Assembly (NCBI GenBank): GCA_902593285.1
Contig: CACJHW010000005.1
Location: forward strand, 1 to 55,559
Source of the DNA: an uncultured Pelagibacteraceae bacterium
GTDB lineage: Bacteria > Pseudomonadota > Alphaproteobacteria > Pelagibacterales > Pelagibacteraceae
DNA length: 55,559 bases
Direction: 5' to 3'
Shown here: positions 44,273-51,729 of the stretch, one piece after another
Numbering within the stretch: the first letter of the stretch is position 1
Layout of the letters: every line of letters starts with the position of its first letter
The notes under the pieces: generated by a model
Seen by the model: only the letters and a program-made list of their open reading frames with translations
The model's database searches: none
What the model was told of the DNA's origin: nothing
Translations under genes and position numbers: made by a program

Positions 44273-45603
44273 TAGCAGAATTAATTGATCCTGCTATTTT
44301 AGGTTTTATTTTAGTTGGGGTAATGCTTTTTGCAATTTTTGTTGGATTTCCAATTTCTTTCACTTTGATTTTTTTAGGTTTTGTATTTGGTTATTTAGGA
44401 TTTGGAAAATTAGTCTTTTATTTAATGACACTCCAATTTTCGATGGTGATGACCGAACAAACTCTTGCCGCCGTTCCACTCTTTGTTTTTATGGGAATTA
44501 TGATGGAACAAGCAGGTTTAATGGAAAGGTTATTTTCAGCCTTCCAGATGATGTTAGCTAGAGTAAAGGGCTCATTATATTATGCCGTATTGTTTGTTTC
44601 AGTTATTTTTGCAGCTGCAACTGGAATAGTTGGTGCTTCAGTTACTATCTTGGGAATTATGGCTGCAAAATCAATGAACAGATCAAATTACGATGTAAAA
44701 CTTGCTGCAGGTACAATTACAGCTGGTGGAACTTTGGGAATTTTAATTCCACCCAGTATCATGCTTGTAGTTATGGGACCAATAATGGAAATTCCAGTTA
44801 TAGATTTATTTGCTGCTGCAATTGTTCCAGGAATTCTTCTCGCAAGTTTATATGCAGGCTACACCACAATTAGATGCATGATAAACCCAAAACTAGGGCC
44901 TGTTCTTCCAGAAGAAATGCGAGCTGCTAGTATGAAAGAAGTTTGGATTGAGTTTTTTTTAGGCTTAGTTCCACCCGCAGCATTAGTTTTTGCAGCATTA
45001 GGAAGTATTTTATTTGGTTTTGCTACACCGACAGAGGCTGCAGGGTGTGGTGCAATGGGTGCATTGATACTTTCATTAGCATATAAAAAATTAACATTAT
45101 CAAAACTTCAAGAAGCTTTAGTTAAAACTTTAGAAATTACAGCTTTGATTATGGTTTTAGTTGCTGCCTCAAATTTTTTTGGAGCAGTATTTGCAAGATT
45201 GGGAACACCAACTTTATTAACAGAATTTTTATTAGGTTTAGAAATGAATAAATATCTGATCTTAGGAATGATTATGGTCATGATATTTTTGTTGGGTTGG
45301 CCATTAGAATGGGTACCGATAGTTATGATAATTGTTCCAATAATTTTGCCATTAGTAGAGGCGTTAGGATTTAATTTAACTTGGTTTGCAATATTAGTAG
45401 CTGTTAATCTCCAGACCGCCTGGCTATCTCCACCTGTTGCACTCTCAGCATATTTTTTAAAAGGTGTAGTTCCAGAATGGGATTTAAAAGATATTTATTA
45501 CGGAATGATGCAATTTATGGTTCTACAAATAATAGGTTTGGTTTTAATTATTATATTTCCTAAGATTGCCTTATGGTTGCCAACTCTCTTATATGGACAG
45601 TAG
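44269..45603 (+). CDS. TRAP transporter large permease (DctM)
   Basis: 444 residues, about twelve spans. Family features: VGFPISFTLIFLG near the N-terminus, GASVTILGIMAAKSM and GTLGILIPPSIMLVVMG (the conserved G-x-L-x-P-P-S motif, about 155-170), and TPTEAAGCGAMGALILSL near residue 255. The sodium-driven substrate channel of the TRAP system. Runs into the permease gene downstream without a terminator; spacing 25 bases. Confidence 0.9.
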   Translation: MIAELIDPAILGFILVGVMLFAIFVGFPISFTLIFLGFVFGYLGFGKLVFYLMTLQFSMVMTEQTLAAVPLFVFMGIMMEQAGLMERLFSAFQMMLARVKGSLYYAVLFVSVIFAAATGIVGASVTILGIMAAKSMNRSNYDVKLAAGTITAGGTLGILIPPSIMLVVMGPIMEIPVIDLFAAAIVPGILLASLYAGYTTIRCMINPKLGPVLPEEMRAASMKEVWIEFFLGLVPPAALVFAALGSILFGFATPTEAAGCGAMGALILSLAYKKLTLSKLQEALVKTLEITALIMVLVAASNFFGAVFARLGTPTLLTEFLLGLEMNKYLILGMIMVMIFLLGWPLEWVPIVMIIVPIILPLVEALGFNLTWFAILVAVNLQTAWLSPPVALSAYFLKGVVPEWDLKDIYYGMMQFMVLQIIGLVLIIIFPKIALWLPTLLYGQ

Positions 45604-45628
45604 AATTTATTAGTTTAAAATAAATTTA

Positions 45629-47086
45629 GTGAATCAGCCAAAAGTAAAATATTCTCTTTCAAATTGGGACCTGGTGACAGTTAACCCAAATTACAAAACT
45701 TGGAATTGGAAAGATCTTTTTTGTCTTTGGGGCGCTAATGTACAAAGTGTAATTGGTTTCTCATTAATCTCTTCGCTTTACTTAATGTATAGCTTAAATG
45801 CATTTGTAGTATTTTTTGGAATAATATTAGGATCTTTTTTTGTTTATTTATTTTCAAATGCAATTGGGAGGCCTTCTCAAAAATTTGGTCTACCTTTTGC
45901 AGTATTATTAAGATCCTCGTTAGGATTTAATGGTGCTAAATTATTTGGATTAATCAGAAGTTTGGTTGGGATTTTTTTATTTGGTATCCAAACTTATTTT
46001 TTATCAAAAATTTTAGTTTACTTGATAAGGATAACAATTTTTTCAATTGATAATTCCTTATTGGAGCAAGAAATTTTTATTATCTTTTATTTTGGTTTAA
46101 ATATTATTGACTGGTTTGCAATAGTAATAACAATTGTTCTACAGACTTTGTTTTTTACTGTTGGGATGCAGTATAATAAAAAAATAATTAATTTTTCAGC
46201 GATTACAGTCTATGCTGGTATGCTTATTTTTTTCTTTGTTGTTTTATTAAGTGATGTAAAAATAACTACACAAGCTTTTTCAAATATTTTTAATTTAAAT
46301 AATTTTTTAGATGTTAATAATTTAGCACCTTTATTGACCGTTGCTGGAACAATATTTGCCTATTTTTCAATTTTAATAATTAGTTTTGGTGATTTTTCTA
46401 GATATGTAAAAAATGAGAAAGAATTAAAAAAAGGAAACCTAAGTTTAATTTTGAATTTAATTATTTTTTCTTTTTTATCAGTTTTTATTGTGACAGGTTC
46501 CGATGTTTTTCTTAATCAAAAATTTTCAGATATAGACAGAATTTTTACCAACCCAACCGATATAGTAGGGAAATTTGATAATATACAAATAACAATAGTC
46601 GTTTTATTTTTTATTATAATTGCTTCAGCTTCTACAAATTTAGTTGCCAATTTCATTCCATCTCAATACTCTCTAATAAATTTTGCTCCTTCAATATTAA
46701 GTTTAAAAAGCGCTAGTTATTTAATTGCCTTTTTTGGTTTGTTGATCGCAATCTTCTGGCTAACTATATTGAGCCAAATAGGAATTTTATCATTTGTTGA
46801 TACTTTTGGTGCTTTCTTTGGTCCTTTATTTGGAGTGATGGCAGCTGACTATTATTTAATTAAAAATCAAGAATTAAGTAATAAAGATTTATATTCTATA
46901 GATAAAGAGAGTGCTTATTATTATTCAGGTGGTTGGCACATAAAAGGTGTTTATTCTTTAGTTATTGGATTTATATTTTCAGCATCTACAATTTGGAACA
47001 CTAATTTAATGTTTTTACAGTCCTACGCTTGGATAATAGGTGCATTTGTTGCGTGGATGACATACTACTTGTTAGCAAAAAAATAA
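45629..47086 (+). CDS. NCS1-family nucleobase/cation symporter-like permease
   Basis: 485 residues starting at GTG 45629. The N-terminal SNWDLVTVNPNYKTWNWKDLFCLWGANVQSVIGF is the NCS1 (CodB/allantoin permease-like) beginning, followed by about twelve spans; GRPSQKFGLPFAVLLRSSLGFNGAKL and ISFGDFSRYVKN are also family motifs. NCS1 carriers import cytosine, uracil, hydantoin or allantoin. Placed after the TRAP genes and before an SDR; substrate not determinable from sequence alone. Confidence 0.82.
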   Translation: MNQPKVKYSLSNWDLVTVNPNYKTWNWKDLFCLWGANVQSVIGFSLISSLYLMYSLNAFVVFFGIILGSFFVYLFSNAIGRPSQKFGLPFAVLLRSSLGFNGAKLFGLIRSLVGIFLFGIQTYFLSKILVYLIRITIFSIDNSLLEQEIFIIFYFGLNIIDWFAIVITIVLQTLFFTVGMQYNKKIINFSAITVYAGMLIFFFVVLLSDVKITTQAFSNIFNLNNFLDVNNLAPLLTVAGTIFAYFSILIISFGDFSRYVKNEKELKKGNLSLILNLIIFSFLSVFIVTGSDVFLNQKFSDIDRIFTNPTDIVGKFDNIQITIVVLFFIIIASASTNLVANFIPSQYSLINFAPSILSLKSASYLIAFFGLLIAIFWLTILSQIGILSFVDTFGAFFGPLFGVMAADYYLIKNQELSNKDLYSIDKESAYYYSGGWHIKGVYSLVIGFIFSASTIWNTNLMFLQSYAWIIGAFVAWMTYYLLAKK

Positions 47087-47091
47087 TTTTA

Positions 47092-47838
47092 ATGCACACA
47101 TTTGATTTTAAAAATAGAACAGCTGTAGTTACTGGTGGTGCCCAAGGGTTTGGTTTAGATGTTGCAAAAAGATTTTTAGATTCTGGTGCTAAAGTTTTTA
47201 TATGGGATATCGATGAAAAGCTTCTTAAATCAGCAGTTGATGAAGTAAAAAACTCTAACTTATTTTACAGTGTCGTTGATATATCAGATTATCAAGATGT
47301 GGAGAAAAACGTTGCAGATATAACCTCAAAATCAAATATAGATATTTTAATCAATAATGCCGGGATAACAGGTCCTACAGGTCCTTTGTGGGAGTATGAT
47401 GTCGATATGTGGAATAAAATAGTACAGATAAATTTAATGGGTACTTTTAACTGCTGTCGAGCAATTGTCCCAAATATGATTAAAAACAATTATGGAAGAA
47501 TTGTTAATGTAGCTTCTGTTGCAGGTAAAGATGGTAATGCAAATGCAAGCGCGTATAGCTCCGGAAAAGCTGGCGCAATTGGGTTAACTAAAGCTTTGGG
47601 TAAAGAATTAGCTGATAAAGATATAGCTGTGAACGCTGTCACTCCAGCAGGTGCTAAAACTAGAATTTTAGATCAAATGAGTAAAGAGCACGTACAAAGA
47701 ATGCTGTCAAAGGTACCAAGAGGAAGATTTCTTGAAATACATGAGTTTACTTCACTAGTTTGCTGGCTTTCTTCACAAGAAAACACTTTTTCTACAGCTG
47801 CGGTATTTGATATCAGTGGTGGTAGATCCACATATTAG
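47092..47838 (+). CDS. SDR family oxidoreductase (FabG-like)
   Basis: 248 residues from the ATG at 47092; a longer frame from 47029 overlaps the permease and has no good start. TGGAQGFG near residue 12, NNAG near 87, S in VNVASVAG (about 139) and YSSGK (about 155-159) with C-terminal FSTAAVFDISGGRSTY give a complete classical SDR. NAD(P)-dependent; the substrate is unknown. It is 5 bases after the permease stop, so it is likely translated from the same message as the NCS1 gene. Confidence 0.88.
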   Translation: MHTFDFKNRTAVVTGGAQGFGLDVAKRFLDSGAKVFIWDIDEKLLKSAVDEVKNSNLFYSVVDISDYQDVEKNVADITSKSNIDILINNAGITGPTGPLWEYDVDMWNKIVQINLMGTFNCCRAIVPNMIKNNYGRIVNVASVAGKDGNANASAYSSGKAGAIGLTKALGKELADKDIAVNAVTPAGAKTRILDQMSKEHVQRMLSKVPRGRFLEIHEFTSLVCWLSSQENTFSTAAVFDISGGRSTY

Positions 47839-47840
47839 TC

Positions 47841-47972
47841 TCAAAAATTTGAAACTATTTTTAGATCTTTATTTTGATTTTTAATAGAATTTTTACCCAT
47901 AACAGGCGCTGTGATCATTATTGACCAATAGATAAGAAGTATAAAAACAGAAATTATTTTCATATTATTCAT
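47841..47972 (-). CDS. Small secreted or membrane peptide, 43 residues
   Basis: Starts MNNMKIISVFILLIYWS (a second ATG three codons later is an alternative), with one hydrophobic stretch to about residue 26 and a Lys/Asn-rich end (GKNSIKNQNKDLKIVSNF). Looks like a signal peptide with a very short mature chain or a single-span anchor. Its stop is 2 bases from the convergent SDR stop. Weakly supported and unrecognised. Confidence 0.4.
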   Translation of the reverse strand: MNNMKIISVFILLIYWSIMITAPVMGKNSIKNQNKDLKIVSNF

Positions 47973-48052
47973 TTAGCAATCAATCTTGTATTTAGAATGT
48001 TTAAATTGTGACTGAATATTGAATTTATAAATAATTTATCTATAAGAAGATC

Positions 48053-48703
48053 ATGTTTAAATTTTTTTATATTTTTATTACATCATTAATTTTTCTTAAT
48101 TCTGCACTGGCTGAAAATGTGAATATTTTTAAATTTACAGAGCAAGAGCTTTCAGAACTCGATGTTCGTAAGGTTAGAGGAGCAGATAATAAAACAGTTT
48201 ATACTGTTGGATCAAATGAGAATGGTAATTTTTTAAAAGCCGTAGCTGATAACGCTGCTTCTGGCCTTGGAAAAGAGGTTAAAATCGATCTAAATAAAAC
48301 ACCTTTTATTAATATTACCTGGAAAATTGAGAAAGATTTGCAAGGTATTAATGAGAATTCAAAAAAAGGTCATGATTTTGCAGCTAGAGTCTTTGCTGTA
48401 AAAAAAACAGGAGCAACACCACTTTCAAATAGAGCAATTAATTACGTTTTTTCAAGCAATAGTGTAGTTGGCCAGAGTTGGCCAAGCCCTTATACAAAAA
48501 AATCAATAGATAATGTATTAGCAACCACAAAAGATAATCTGAATGTTTGGGTAACAGTGAAAGCCAATGTTAAGGAAGATTTTAAAAAATTTCATGATTT
48601 AGATGTGAATGAATTAGATGGCTTAGCTATAATGGCTGATACTGATAATTCTAAAATGAAATCAATTTCTTATTTTCAGAATATTTATTTTTCAGCAGAT
48701 TAA
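48053..48703 (+). CDS. DUF3047 family secreted protein
   Basis: 216 residues with a signal peptide (about 1-20, SALAENV). The WKIEKDLQGINENSKKGHDFAARVFAV stretch, NRAINYVFSSNSVVGQSWPSPYT and DGLAIMADTDNSKMKSISYFQNIYF are conserved in the DUF3047 family (a beta-sandwich-like secreted domain). Function unknown. A separate gene with about 80 bases of own upstream space after the small peptide ORF. Confidence 0.75.
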   Translation: MFKFFYIFITSLIFLNSALAENVNIFKFTEQELSELDVRKVRGADNKTVYTVGSNENGNFLKAVADNAASGLGKEVKIDLNKTPFINITWKIEKDLQGINENSKKGHDFAARVFAVKKTGATPLSNRAINYVFSSNSVVGQSWPSPYTKKSIDNVLATTKDNLNVWVTVKANVKEDFKKFHDLDVNELDGLAIMADTDNSKMKSISYFQNIYFSAD

Positions 48704-48844
48704 TTACCATTTTAAATACTTTTTTAATATAATACTTAAAAACGATAATAAAATAGCTGCAACAACATCAGCGATTGGAATTGCATTTGGAAATCCAAAG
48801 TTCCATAAAATTACACCAATTAACCAAATTAAATAAATTTTCAT
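48704..48844 (-). CDS. Small membrane protein, 46 residues
   Basis: Frame MKIYLIWLIGVILWNFGF, then PNAIPIADVVAAILLSFLSIILKKYLKW. Two hydrophobic segments separated by a PNAIPIAD turn; the Trp-rich first helix and the acidic Asp in the turn look like a conserved design. It abuts the stop of the DUF3047 gene and is divergent from ybgC. No family named. Confidence 0.55.
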   Translation of the reverse strand: MKIYLIWLIGVILWNFGFPNAIPIADVVAAILLSFLSIILKKYLKW

Positions 48845-48901
48845 TAAAGATATTATATCTTAGTTTATATTAAATTTTTATTTATTTGATATTATTAACT
48901 T

Positions 48902-49315
48902 ATGCATAAAAACTTTACTCATAATGTTAAAGTGTATTATGAGGATACAGACGCTGGCGGAGTAGTGTACTATGCTAATTATTTAAAATATTTAGAAAGA
49001 GCTAGAACTGAAGCGTTATCAACTATTGGATTAAGCAATACAAAAATAAAAAATGATTTTGGTGCTCTAATAATTGTTAAATCGTGCAATATTGAATATA
49101 AAAAATCTGCATATCTAGAAGATGATTTACAAATTAAATCTTTTGTTGAATTTATTTCAAAAACTTCTTTTTTAATGAATCAATCAATATTTAAAGATGA
49201 GATATTGATTGTAGAAGCTAAAATTCATCTAGTATTTATAAACGAAAAATTCAAACCAGTTAAAATTCCAGAAAAATTTTTATCAGAATTTAAACCTTAT
49301 ACTTCTAGTTCATAG
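48902..49315 (+). CDS. ybgC: Acyl-CoA thioesterase YbgC (tol-pal associated)
   Basis: 137 residues, single hotdog domain. The start VKVYYEDTDAGGVVYYANYLKYLERART contains the 4-hydroxybenzoyl-CoA thioesterase-type motif with the catalytic D17 in EDTDAGG, and the C-terminal SIFKDEILIVEAKIHLVFIN is the central strand. It hydrolyses short-chain acyl-CoA or acyl-ACP near the membrane. The usual tolQ neighbour is missing here. Overlaps the convergent UDG gene by 11 bases. Confidence 0.9.
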   Translation: MHKNFTHNVKVYYEDTDAGGVVYYANYLKYLERARTEALSTIGLSNTKIKNDFGALIIVKSCNIEYKKSAYLEDDLQIKSFVEFISKTSFLMNQSIFKDEILIVEAKIHLVFINEKFKPVKIPEKFLSEFKPYTSSS

Positions 49316-49985
49316 TTATTTTTCTAGCTTTTTTAAATAAATCTACAATCATTCTTTCAGATACAAGCTTAGTATTTACATTTCTGGGGCTAGGGTGGTA
49401 ACAGGCAATTAATTTAATATTTCCTGGAAGTAAATAGGATTTTCCATGAATAAATTTTATCTTTTCTTTTAAATTGTATTTTTTTTTATAAAATTTAACA
49501 CAATTATCAAATGCCACTTTTCCTAATGCAATAATAGTTTTTAATTTTTTTAAATTATAAATCTCGCTATCAAAGTATTTTGAACAATTATTAAGCTCTT
49601 CTATTTTAGGTTTGTCTCCAGGAGGAACACATTTTAAAATGTTAGTTATATATGTTGATTTTAGTTTAAGGCCATCATTTAGATTTTCTGAATTTGGTTG
49701 GTTTGAAATTTTAGCTTTAAATAAACATTTAAATAAAAAATCTCCAGATTTATCACCTGTGAATGCTCTTCCTGTTCGTGTGCCTCCATGTGCTGCTGGG
49801 GCCAATCCAATTATTAAAATTTTTGCATCAATTTTGCCAAAACCTGTAACTGGTTTTCCCCAGTAAGTTTCATTTATGTTTTGTTTTCTTTTTTCTGTTG
49901 AAATTTTTTTTACAAAATTAACAAGTCTTGGACATTTTTTACATTTAAGAATTGTTTTATTTAAACTATCTATTTTAATATTCAT
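49305..49985 (-). CDS. Uracil-DNA glycosylase, family 5 (UdgB)-like
   Basis: 226 residues. The active-site segment GLAPAAHGGTRTGRAFTGD near residue 75 and the C-terminal CYHPSPRN near residue 197 are diagnostic for family 5 enzymes, which use Ala instead of the usual Asp/Asn in the first motif. Four cysteines (C15, C18, then C in KCVPPGDK and NCSKYF) are placed as for a [4Fe-4S] cluster. Removes uracil or hypoxanthine from DNA. Its start is 2 bases from the divergent phosphatase start. Confidence 0.88.
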   Translation of the reverse strand: MNIKIDSLNKTILKCKKCPRLVNFVKKISTEKRKQNINETYWGKPVTGFGKIDAKILIIGLAPAAHGGTRTGRAFTGDKSGDFLFKCLFKAKISNQPNSENLNDGLKLKSTYITNILKCVPPGDKPKIEELNNCSKYFDSEIYNLKKLKTIIALGKVAFDNCVKFYKKKYNLKEKIKFIHGKSYLLPGNIKLIACYHPSPRNVNTKLVSERMIVDLFKKARKITMN

Positions 49986-49987
49986 AA

Positions 49988-50545
49988 ATGAAAATTTTAA
50001 ATTATTTAGTCATAATATTTATATGCATTAATCCCTCAGTTAAAGCAGATTCAAAAAAAACTTTTATTAATGAATTGCAAAAAGGTGGAAAATTAATTTT
50101 TATAAGACATGCTTACGCCCCTGGTGGCGGTGATCCAGATAATTTTGATATTAATGATTGTAACACTCAAAGAAATTTAAGTGATAGGGGTAGAATTCAA
50201 TCACAAAAAATTGGTAATTTTTTTGAAAAAAATAAAATCTTAATTGGAAAAGTTTATTCTAGTGAATGGTGTCGATGTAAAGAAACAGCATCTATTGCTT
50301 TCAAAAAATACGAAACTAAAAACTTTTTAAACTCTTTTTTTAGTACAAAATTTATTGAAAATAGAAAAAAGCAAATTATTGATTTTAATAAATTTCTAAG
50401 CACTTGGAATGAAGATCAAAATTTAATTTTCGTCACACATTATGTTGTAATTTCTGAAATTTTAAATTATGCACCTTCATCCGGTGAAATTATCATATCA
50501 GATAAGAGCTTAAAAGTTATTGATACTTTGGAAATTGAATATTAA
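49988..50545 (+). CDS. Histidine phosphatase superfamily protein, secreted
   Basis: 185 residues, signal peptide about 1-20. The catalytic R40-H41-A replaces the R-H-G core, followed by NLSDRGRIQSQKIG, VYSSEWCRCKETAS (Arg ligand) and a second His in FVTHYVVISE. Phosphoglycerate-mutase-like phosphatases of this secreted type act on unknown phosphoesters. Divergent from the uracil-DNA glycosylase. Confidence 0.82.
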   Translation: MKILNYLVIIFICINPSVKADSKKTFINELQKGGKLIFIRHAYAPGGGDPDNFDINDCNTQRNLSDRGRIQSQKIGNFFEKNKILIGKVYSSEWCRCKETASIAFKKYETKNFLNSFFSTKFIENRKKQIIDFNKFLSTWNEDQNLIFVTHYVVISEILNYAPSSGEIIISDKSLKVIDTLEIEY

Positions 50546-50556
50546 ATTAAATAATT

Positions 50557-50694
50557 ATGTCATCAAAAAGAGCTATGAGACAAGCACAAAAACAAGCTTA
50601 CGCAAAGCATCGTTCAAATATTACAAATAGTAGATTTGAACTCAAAAAAAAGTTTCAAACAAAAAATATAGAGGCAAAAAAAAATAAAAATTAA
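50557..50694 (+). CDS. Putative 45-residue basic protein
   Basis: Starts 11 bases after the phosphatase stop and gives MSSKRAMRQAQKQAYAKHRS, then NITNSRFELKKKFQTKNIEAKKNKN. Basic, helical-looking N-terminal third, no hydrophobic span. The 3' end overlaps the convergent gene by 4 bases. Unrecognised; the A-rich composition makes an accidental frame possible, though the early residues are mixed rather than low-complexity. Confidence 0.4.
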   Translation: MSSKRAMRQAQKQAYAKHRSNITNSRFELKKKFQTKNIEAKKNKN

Positions 50695-51113
50695 CTTTGT
50701 TGATCAAATTTTTCTATTTTTTTACAAGTTGACATTTTTGATAAACTTTCAACGTTGTTTAAAACAGCTTTGATATAAATATCTGGTTTATCTTTTTCAA
50801 ATAATATTTGGGTGTAAAATTGAGGATATCCATGTTTTAGAGTCAGTATTTTCCCCTCCTCCTCATAAATATTTCTAACGTAAGTGTTAGATTTTTTTAC
50901 ACTTAAATCTGTTATTCGGTATTTTTGATATGTTTTTTCGTTATAAACATAATTTCTTGTCATAATTAATTCATTAAGATTCAAAACATATTCGTTTTTT
51001 AAAAAACCGTCCTCTTTATGATCACATTTGCTCAACACAATTATTTCTGAGTGAGAATTAAAGGATATAAAAAAAAATAATAAAAAAAATATTAAAAACT
51101 TATTTTCTCTCAT
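50691..51113 (-). CDS. Hypothetical secreted protein
   Basis: 140 residues, with a strong signal peptide (FLIFFLLFFFISFNSHS, to about residue 22) and a mature chain with two cysteines (C30 and C132) that could form a disulfide. The mature part is beta-rich with alternating tyrosine residues (YVYNEKTYQKYRITDL). No family recognised. Its start overlaps the small two-span protein gene by 14 bases. Confidence 0.6.
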   Translation of the reverse strand: MRENKFLIFFLLFFFISFNSHSEIIVLSKCDHKEDGFLKNEYVLNLNELIMTRNYVYNEKTYQKYRITDLSVKKSNTYVRNIYEEEGKILTLKHGYPQFYTQILFEKDKPDIYIKAVLNNVESLSKMSTCKKIEKFDQQS

Positions 51114-51273
51114 TCTTATCTACAAAAAATAAGGCTATAATAAATATTACAGTCCAAGCAAATACAGACAATGTTTTTAAAGGAGTAGTATCTGCTCCCC
51201 AAACATCAAAGAATAAAGCCCCAATAATTATTCCTATAGCATATATAATACTTACAATTTTAACTTTACTCAT
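51100..51273 (-). CDS. Small membrane protein, 57 residues
   Basis: Starts MSKVKIVSIIYAIGI and contains two hydrophobic stretches (about 6-22 and 36-51) around an acidic, Gly-Ala loop (FFDVWGADTTPLK), ending in DKNERK. Lies between DUF1289 (8 bases) and the secreted protein gene (14-base overlap), so the three are one transcription unit. The Trp in the loop and the second-helix Trp look conserved-type. No family named. Confidence 0.55.
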   Translation of the reverse strand: MSKVKIVSIIYAIGIIIGALFFDVWGADTTPLKTLSVFAWTVIFIIALFFVDKNERK

Positions 51274-51281
51274 ATTTTATA

Positions 51282-51533
51282 TTATTCTTTAGTTAAGTTT
51301 TTCTTGAAAAGAGACATGCCATTCTTGATTTTATAAGAGTAAGATTCTTTAAAACTTTCAAGCTGCCAACCAGTAAGCCTTTTTTCGATTTCAATAATAT
51401 TTTCTTTTTTCCAATCATCTGTTGTTTCTTCTAGCTTCCAAAGTCGTTTTTCTTCATTACTTCTTCCACAACCATAACAGTAGCCTGTTGATGGATCAGT
51501 TTTACAAATGCTTATGCAAGGTGAAATAATCAT
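51282..51533 (-). CDS. DUF1289 family protein
   Basis: 83 residues with the short cysteine-rich motif PCISICKTDPSTGYCYGCGRS (C6, C10, C19, C22) and RLWKLE after it, as in the DUF1289 family, predicted to bind one zinc or an iron-sulfur centre. Found next to many different genes; function unknown. It starts this three-gene leftward unit and is divergent from tRNA-Leu by about 100 bases. Confidence 0.85.
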   Translation of the reverse strand: MIISPCISICKTDPSTGYCYGCGRSNEEKRLWKLEETTDDWKKENIIEIEKRLTGWQLESFKESYSYKIKNGMSLFKKNLTKE

Positions 51534-51591
51534 ATTTTATAAATTAGTATAAATTTTATTAGATAAATAGATAATTTTTTAACAATTGTCA

Positions 51592-51620
51592 TTGGACAAA
51601 TAGTTTCAATAATATATAAA
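51592..51620 (+). promoter_or_regulatory. Candidate promoter of tRNA-Leu
   Basis: TTGGAC (51592-51597), 17 bases, then TATAAA (51615-51620), ending 14 bases before the mature tRNA 5' end. The -35 agrees at only three of six positions, but spacing and location are right. Confidence 0.4.
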
Positions 51621-51634
51621 ATCTCGTAATTTGT

Positions 51635-51719
51635 GGGGCGATGGCGGAATTGGTAGACGCGTTGGTCTTAGGAACCAATATGGCAACATGTGAAGGTTCG
51701 AGTCCTTTTCGCCCTACCA
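51635..51719 (+). tRNA. tRNA-Leu (anticodon UAG)
   Basis: Acceptor arm GGGGCGA (51635-51641) pairs with TCGCCCT near the 3' end (one G-U), CCA at 51717-51719 encoded. The anticodon loop CTTAGGA between stems TTGGT and ACCAA carries TAG (decodes CUA). The T-arm is GAAGG-TTCGAGT-CCTTT. The extra arm is the long type expected of leucine tRNA. 85 bases including CCA. Confidence 0.93.
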
Positions 51720-51729
51720 TTAAGATATT

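Noticed and set aside
47029-47091. Longer N-terminus for the SDR at 47092
   Set aside because: The extension lies in the NCS1 permease gene in another frame and the family starts at MHTFDF.
47841-47852. Small hairpin after the SDR gene as a terminator
   Set aside because: Five A/T-rich pairs with a two-base loop and no clear T-tract; too weak.
49612-49866. Forward frame inside the uracil-DNA glycosylase gene
   Set aside because: Antisense shadow; the reverse-strand protein has full family motifs.
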